The notes below the pieces were generated by a model. The model made no database searches and was not told where the DNA came from. It saw only the letters and a program-made list of their open reading frames with translations. Position numbers and translations under genes: made by a program. A stretch of DNA of 46,520 nt, taken from the NCBI GenBank assembly GCA_938085045.1, contig CALKGI010000156.1, forward strand, positions 1-46,520, written 5' to 3'. Positions 42,572 through 46,520 of the stretch are shown here, one piece after another. The stretch is from an uncultured Alteromonadaceae bacterium (GTDB taxonomy: Bacteria > Pseudomonadota > Gammaproteobacteria > Enterobacterales > Alteromonadaceae). How positions within the stretch are numbered: position 1 is the stretch's first letter; every line of letters begins with the position of its first letter.

Positions 42572-44940
42572 TCATGACTTTTCCTATGGACCCAACTGAA
42601 TTATTTTTGTTTTTCGCCCGCTTCTTTATCGGCAGCAGTGTATTGCTCGGCGGCGTGTGGCTGCTCGAAAAATTCAACATATTGCGTAACCGAGACTTAA
42701 CCGATGTTGCCTGGAAAACGGCGGTTATCGCCTCATTTATGCTGCTATTACCTATCAGTAGTAACTTTGCAACGAAAATTGAGTTAAATGCACAAACTAG
42801 CCGTTATATCGATGTATTTGTGGCGCAAACTTCACCTGAACTTAGCAATGAATCGGCAGCGGTAAAAGTGATGCGAGATATGGCCACATCACAAATGAAA
42901 CCCAGTCAAGCGGCATCAGTAGATAGCACCAATGCATTAGACAACTCTACATTAGGCAACTCGACATTAGGCAACCCAACGATAAGTAATGCAAAACCAC
43001 CGAGCCAAAATAATTGGCAAATCCCTTCTTTTCTCGTCATACCGGGGTTAATTGCTGGTTTTGCATTGCTGGCCTTAATACTCACTTATGCTACTGCGGT
43101 ACGCTCTTTAGGCGCTCGCAAGCGAGTGAGTTCAGATCATCAAGCTTTTCGGCTGTTATACAACATTTGTGACAAAGCCGATATTAAAGCGACACCCTAT
43201 TTAACCACCACAAAGCGAATTGACAGTCCGCTTTGCTTACCAACCGGTGAGATTTGCTTGCCACAATGGGCGCTTGATGGCCTACCAGACCTTGAATTAC
43301 GAGGTTTGATAGCCCATGAAGTGGCACATTTGAAGCATCACGATCCCATCATATTATTGATTTTACATGCACTGACACGTTTGTTTTTCCTCCAACCCCT
43401 GTTTGCCGTGGCCCAAAAGCGCTTGGCAGATTTGGCGGAATTTGCTGCTGACGAGTGGGCAGCGGGTCATAGTGACAATCCTAAATCTGTAGCTCAGGCG
43501 ATATATACCTGCGCAAAACAGATCACCAACAAACAGCAACCTCAATGGGGATTAGCAATGGCTAGAGATAAATCCAAATTAAGAGCAAGGGTCGACCGCC
43601 TGCTCGACGCAAACGAAACCCAATTCAAAACCACCGCGAGCTGGGCCAAAGGGGCAGTAGTTGCCACCTTAATCGCCTCAGCGCTGGGTATTCCTGCATT
43701 GGCATTAAATGACGGCAATGACAAAAACGCCAAAGTATCAAAATTGGATGATGGCGACACCTCAATCAGTGTTAGGTCAAACGGTCAAGGCGAGCAAACC
43801 CGCAGTACTTATCAACAAATTAAAAACGGCCACGAAATCAAAGTCGTCCGAGACGGTTTGATGGCGTTAAGCACTAACGGCAATAGTGTTGGCATGGTAT
43901 CACCCGGTGGTTACCTCACCCTCAGTGAAACTGGCAATGAAATAGACCGCAGCATCAAATTCACTATGGATGACGGTAAGTTAGTTCACACTTTTGAACG
44001 TGATGGCGATGAGCAATCAATGACGGCTGACGATAAACAGTGGCTCGACACCATGATGCTCGACTACTTACGTAACTCTGGTGCGAATGCCAACGAACGG
44101 GTAGCTAAAATCAACAAACTTGGCGCAATGGACGCTGTAATTGACGAGATGGAACAGATTCACTCTCGTGGCTTACTTTATTACTCTGCGGCAGCGGCCA
44201 AAACTGGCGAGCTAAGCGATAGTCAAATACAAAGAATGGTGAAAATCCTTAAATCTCTAACAAGTGATTACGACATGCGCATAGCGTTCACGCCATTATT
44301 CATGCTTGAAAACCTGTCAGATGAAACCGTGAAACAAATAATGACCGCAGTTAAATCTATCGGCAGCGATTACGAAATGCGAATATTACTCACCTCATTG
44401 CTAGAAGCACGCTCATTGAATGACGAAAGTGTTTTTGCGACTTTCCTAGACTTAAGTGACAGTATTCAAAGTGATTACGAAATGCGTGTGTTGTTGATGG
44501 GTGCCGTCAAAGTACAACCTAACAATACCAACAACGCCAAGCAAATGTTGTCATTGGCCAAAAAGCGCATTAAGAGTGATTACGAACTCAGGATGTTGAT
44601 TAGTGGTGTCGTTAAACTGTTCAAAGACTCACCAGATGGGGTTGACGTTGCGATTGAGTCGTTAAAATCGCTCGAAAGTGATTATGAGTTTAGGGTTGCT
44701 GCCATGGCAATTATGAACAATGTTGACCTTGAGCATGACGCTTGGCTGAAACTCATCAACAGCATCGACAAAGTCGGTAGCGATTACGAAGCCACTGAAA
44801 TACTGATCCGCATCTTGTCAAATATGCCTGACAATAACGACCTGCTTGAAGCGGTGGTGAAAGCGGCCAAAAAGGGTGTCGGTAGTAAGCATGAAATGAG
44901 TCGATTTGAACTAGCGCTGGCAACGACGTCTCATCGTTGA
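42568..44940 (+). CDS. BlaR1-like M56 metallopeptidase with C-terminal SDYE repeats
   Basis: 790 aa. The N-terminal membrane region (helices about 11-33, 45-65, 155-180) and the cytoplasmic zinc protease with HEVAH (250-254) and LAEFAADEWA form an M56/BlaR1 domain; another helix lies at about 360-380. Instead of the penicillin-binding sensor of BlaR1, the C-terminal half has an N-terminal acidic stretch and then at least six, probably seven, repeats of 34-35 residues each carrying SDYE(M/L/F)R, beginning at residues 566, 600, 635, 670, 704, 738 and (degenerate, SKHEM) 773. This is probably an alpha-solenoid that senses something in the periplasm. A short NSTLG-type repeat lies near residues 130-145. 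No beta-lactamase gene is adjacent. Confidence 0.9.
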   Translation: MIMTFPMDPTELFLFFARFFIGSSVLLGGVWLLEKFNILRNRDLTDVAWKTAVIASFMLLLPISSNFATKIELNAQTSRYIDVFVAQTSPELSNESAAVKVMRDMATSQMKPSQAASVDSTNALDNSTLGNSTLGNPTISNAKPPSQNNWQIPSFLVIPGLIAGFALLALILTYATAVRSLGARKRVSSDHQAFRLLYNICDKADIKATPYLTTTKRIDSPLCLPTGEICLPQWALDGLPDLELRGLIAHEVAHLKHHDPIILLILHALTRLFFLQPLFAVAQKRLADLAEFAADEWAAGHSDNPKSVAQAIYTCAKQITNKQQPQWGLAMARDKSKLRARVDRLLDANETQFKTTASWAKGAVVATLIASALGIPALALNDGNDKNAKVSKLDDGDTSISVRSNGQGEQTRSTYQQIKNGHEIKVVRDGLMALSTNGNSVGMVSPGGYLTLSETGNEIDRSIKFTMDDGKLVHTFERDGDEQSMTADDKQWLDTMMLDYLRNSGANANERVAKINKLGAMDAVIDEMEQIHSRGLLYYSAAAAKTGELSDSQIQRMVKILKSLTSDYDMRIAFTPLFMLENLSDETVKQIMTAVKSIGSDYEMRILLTSLLEARSLNDESVFATFLDLSDSIQSDYEMRVLLMGAVKVQPNNTNNAKQMLSLAKKRIKSDYELRMLISGVVKLFKDSPDGVDVAIESLKSLESDYEFRVAAMAIMNNVDLEHDAWLKLINSIDKVGSDYEATEILIRILSNMPDNNDLLEAVVKAAKKGVGSKHEMSRFELALATTSHR

Positions 44941-44951
44941 TGCCTAATTCG

Positions 44952-44977
44952 CGGCAAGGAAGCTGCTTATTTTATTA
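44952..44977 (+). terminator. Weak terminator candidate after M56 gene
   Basis: GCGGC (about 44953-44957) and GCTGC can form a 5-bp stem with one G-U around AAGGAA, followed by TTATTTTATT. It is short and should be treated as tentative. Confidence 0.3.
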
Positions 44978-45001
44978 GATGAAAAGCCGTAGCCATCGCC
45001 T

Positions 45002-45874
45002 TTAATTGGCACTCTTGGCAGGCAAAAACACCTGCCGAAAATAACGGTCAAACAAAGGTAAATCGGCAGTATCTAAATAACGAGTGTGGGCCTTATAAAA
45101 CTCATCCGATTGATATAACTGGCGCAAAGCGGTATTAACCAACTTGATAAAACGACGACTGGAATCAGTTTTGGTGCAAGCGATACGACCGGCGAGAAAG
45201 CCAGGTGCGCCGAACACTTCTACCGACGACAATTCGAAAGGTTGTTTGGTTTTTCGCATTTCTTTATTCATATCAATAGGGTATTCAATTAGAAAATCAA
45301 CCCGGCGCCTAGCGAGCATTTTAATCAATACAGAAGGGTCTTTACCGGGTCTCATGAGCACACTATTGCGGTCAATTTGACTAATTTGTCCATCAAGTAA
45401 CTCACCATAACTGCGGCCTTGGCCAACACCGAGCATCTTATCAGGCAATAACTTAAATAATTTCGCTAACGAAATTAGCTGTTGCTTATCGTTCAAAAGT
45501 TTCTCGGGGACTTTATTGGCGGGCCCCAAAGAATATAAGCGCTGCCCAAGAAACAGATTAAGTGGCAAACTAAACAAATTATGCTGCGCTCTGGCGACGG
45601 TTTTAATACGGTTGCTAGCACAAACCCGTCCTTGTGCTTTCAACAAGCGATCAATTCGAGCTAACGGCGCTACCTGAAATTCAATAACCTGATCTTTTAA
45701 CGCTTCGACCAACAATTGATTGGTATCGGCAGGAATATTGCCCTCACCTTCCTTTAAATAGCCCGCAACATCGCTTTGCTCGTGAACCATCAACAAATAG
45801 TTGTTTTCAGGATTGGCGAAAGCATTAAGACAGACAAAAAATAAAAAGCAAAAAAAGACATGAGAGCACTTCAT
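45002..45874 (-). CDS. Periplasmic substrate-binding-like protein
   Basis: About 290 aa from ATG 45874. The N-terminus MKCSHVFFCFLFFVCLNAFAN is a signal peptide. The rest resembles the extracellular solute-binding type 3 fold as found in stand-alone gammaproteobacterial proteins: FQVAPLARIDRLLKAQGRVC near the start, GVGQGRSYGELLDG, VLIKMLARRRVDFLIEYP and a C-terminal YRQ helix. No transporter genes are adjacent, so it may be a sensor or scavenging protein rather than an ABC component. Upstream in-frame ATGs at 45901 and 45967 exist; none has a clear ribosome-binding site. Confidence 0.65.
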   Translation of the reverse strand: MKCSHVFFCFLFFVCLNAFANPENNYLLMVHEQSDVAGYLKEGEGNIPADTNQLLVEALKDQVIEFQVAPLARIDRLLKAQGRVCASNRIKTVARAQHNLFSLPLNLFLGQRLYSLGPANKVPEKLLNDKQQLISLAKLFKLLPDKMLGVGQGRSYGELLDGQISQIDRNSVLMRPGKDPSVLIKMLARRRVDFLIEYPIDMNKEMRKTKQPFELSSVEVFGAPGFLAGRIACTKTDSSRRFIKLVNTALRQLYQSDEFYKAHTRYLDTADLPLFDRYFRQVFLPAKSAN

Positions 45875-45995
45875 TTTGCAACACTTGTAAAAAGGGGGCA
45901 TAGACCCATAATAGTCAATCCTCGCACGATTTGTTCGCAGTACACCAAAGAAATCAGTTAGAATCAATCAACCACACATGACATTGGATATCACA

Positions 45996-46301
45996 ATGCT
46001 CGAATTAAGACCTTCTTGCGAACACTGCAATAAAGCCCTACCGCCCAATTCATTAGAAGCAATGATTTGTACTTTTGAATGCACATTTTGCTGTGCTTGC
46101 GTTGAACTGCTACAAAATGTTTGCCCCAACTGTGGCGGCGGATTTTGCTCACGGCCTGTACGGCCAAGTCAGAACTTAAGAAACGGTAATTTTTTAGGCA
46201 ATTGCCCTGCGACTGACAAGGTCACTTTTAAGCCGGTTGATTTACAAAAACACGAGGCGTTTGCCAAAGGCATTGTTGGAATGACTTTGCAAAATAGATA
46301 G
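45996..46301 (+). CDS. DUF1272 zinc-ribbon protein
   Basis: 101 aa from ATG 45996, preferred because DUF1272 proteins begin MLELRP and a GGA lies upstream; an in-frame ATG at 45978 is the alternative. The family pattern is clear: CEHC near the start, then CTFECTFCCACV, then CPNCGGGF and RPVRPS. The paired cysteines would bind zinc. Function is unknown. The C-terminal 35 residues go beyond the conserved core. Confidence 0.88.
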   Translation: MLELRPSCEHCNKALPPNSLEAMICTFECTFCCACVELLQNVCPNCGGGFCSRPVRPSQNLRNGNFLGNCPATDKVTFKPVDLQKHEAFAKGIVGMTLQNR

Positions 46302-46318
46302 GGTGTGCATGCACACCC
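46301..46318. repeat. Perfect 18-bp palindrome after DUF1272 gene
   Basis: GGGTGTGCATGCACACCC, starting on the last base of the stop codon. As RNA it gives a 7-bp GC-rich stem with loop CATG. The sequence after it (ATTAAACC) lacks a T tract, so classical termination is doubtful; a protein-binding site or mRNA-stabilising hairpin is possible. Confidence 0.5.
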
Positions 46319-46471
46319 ATTAAACCTATACGTTAAGCTTATATAAGTTCACTGATAACACCTTACTAAAATGTCCCCCACTCACCAACCTACGGTCCAA
46401 CCTAAACTGCTCTATAATTAAGTAATACGGTCACTTTTTCTCTTTTTAAGCTTTCGTCGTGGGGATAGCAA

Positions 46472-46520
46472 ATGCCGCGCTACTTTACTCTTTTGTTCTA
46501 CGTCATCACGCTTTTGGCTT
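46472..46520 (+). CDS. Start of an exported or membrane protein, truncated by window end
   Basis: ATG 46472 preceded by GGGGA at a good distance begins MPRYFTLLFYVITLLA, a hydrophobic N-terminus resembling a signal peptide or membrane anchor. The remainder is outside the window and no family can be assigned. Confidence 0.55.
   Translation, partial: MPRYFTLLFYVITLLA

Noticed and set aside
42930..42995. Tandem 15-base repeat in the M56 gene as a possible phase-variation site
   Set aside because: The unit length is a multiple of three, so copy changes keep the frame; it encodes an NSTLG linker only.
46301..46318. 18-bp palindrome as a rho-independent terminator
   Set aside because: No T tract follows; kept only as a palindrome of unknown role.

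Overview
The window looks like chromosomal DNA from a marine gammaproteobacterium of the Alteromonadales/Vibrionales type. This rests on gene content, not on any database search: lexA and plsB are divergent neighbours, there is a complete proteobacterial dedicated sortase (PDS) cassette, secDF is preceded by a VemP-like leader, and there are TonB-dependent and Reg_prop sensor proteins. Base composition looks moderate and even. I see no rRNA, tRNA, CRISPR array, transposase or phage module.

Layout. 1-4.1 kb: the 3' part of an ATP-grasp ligase, lexA (with two SOS boxes), and plsB. 4.2-4.7 kb: a BrnT/BrnA toxin-antitoxin pair. 4.8-6.9 kb: a TonB-dependent receptor whose natural start may be ATC. 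7.0-11.7 kb: a tightly overlapping three-gene operon for a 2-oxoacid:ferredoxin oxidoreductase with a GltD-like flavin/Fe-S subunit, closed by a terminator. 11.8-13.4 kb: MAPEG protein, GNAT acetyltransferase and TRIC/YadS channel, all on the minus strand. 13.4-14.3 kb: HigB/HigA with a long palindromic operator. 14.5-21.2 kb: the PDS system, with sortase, its VIT/VWA target and PdsO on the minus strand and the PdsR/PdsS two-component system divergent. 21.3-26.3 kb: a DsbA-family thiol protein and a two-gene McrBC-like restriction system. 26.6-35.3 kb: two giant paralogous Reg_prop sensor kinases in tandem. 35.3-36.4 kb: a PIN-domain protein with an HTH antitoxin. 36.6-37.7 kb: a FemAB-like protein. 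37.8-41.1 kb: a small secreted leader followed by secD and secF. 41.3-42.0 kb: VapB/VapC. 42.2-44.9 kb: a BlaI repressor and an M56/BlaR1-like protease. 45.0-46.5 kb: a periplasmic binding-like protein, a DUF1272 zinc-ribbon protein, and the start of a further gene.

The most interesting locus is the 142-residue exported leader directly upstream of secDF. Its C-terminus (TRVSGWKDGNSLYTA...) resembles the translation-arrest motif of Vibrio VemP. Its stop codon is followed at once by CCTCCTTG, which can pair with the secD Shine-Dalgarno sequence CAAGGA about 155 bases downstream, with three hairpins between them. A ribosome stalled at the end of the leader would cover this anti-SD and free secD for translation. 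This would be a force-sensing Sec-monitoring switch, possibly diverged from VemP. Other points of interest are the LPRGA-type sorting signal, the SDYE-repeat M56 sensor with no beta-lactamase nearby, and four type II toxin-antitoxin-like modules plus a restriction system within 46 kb.
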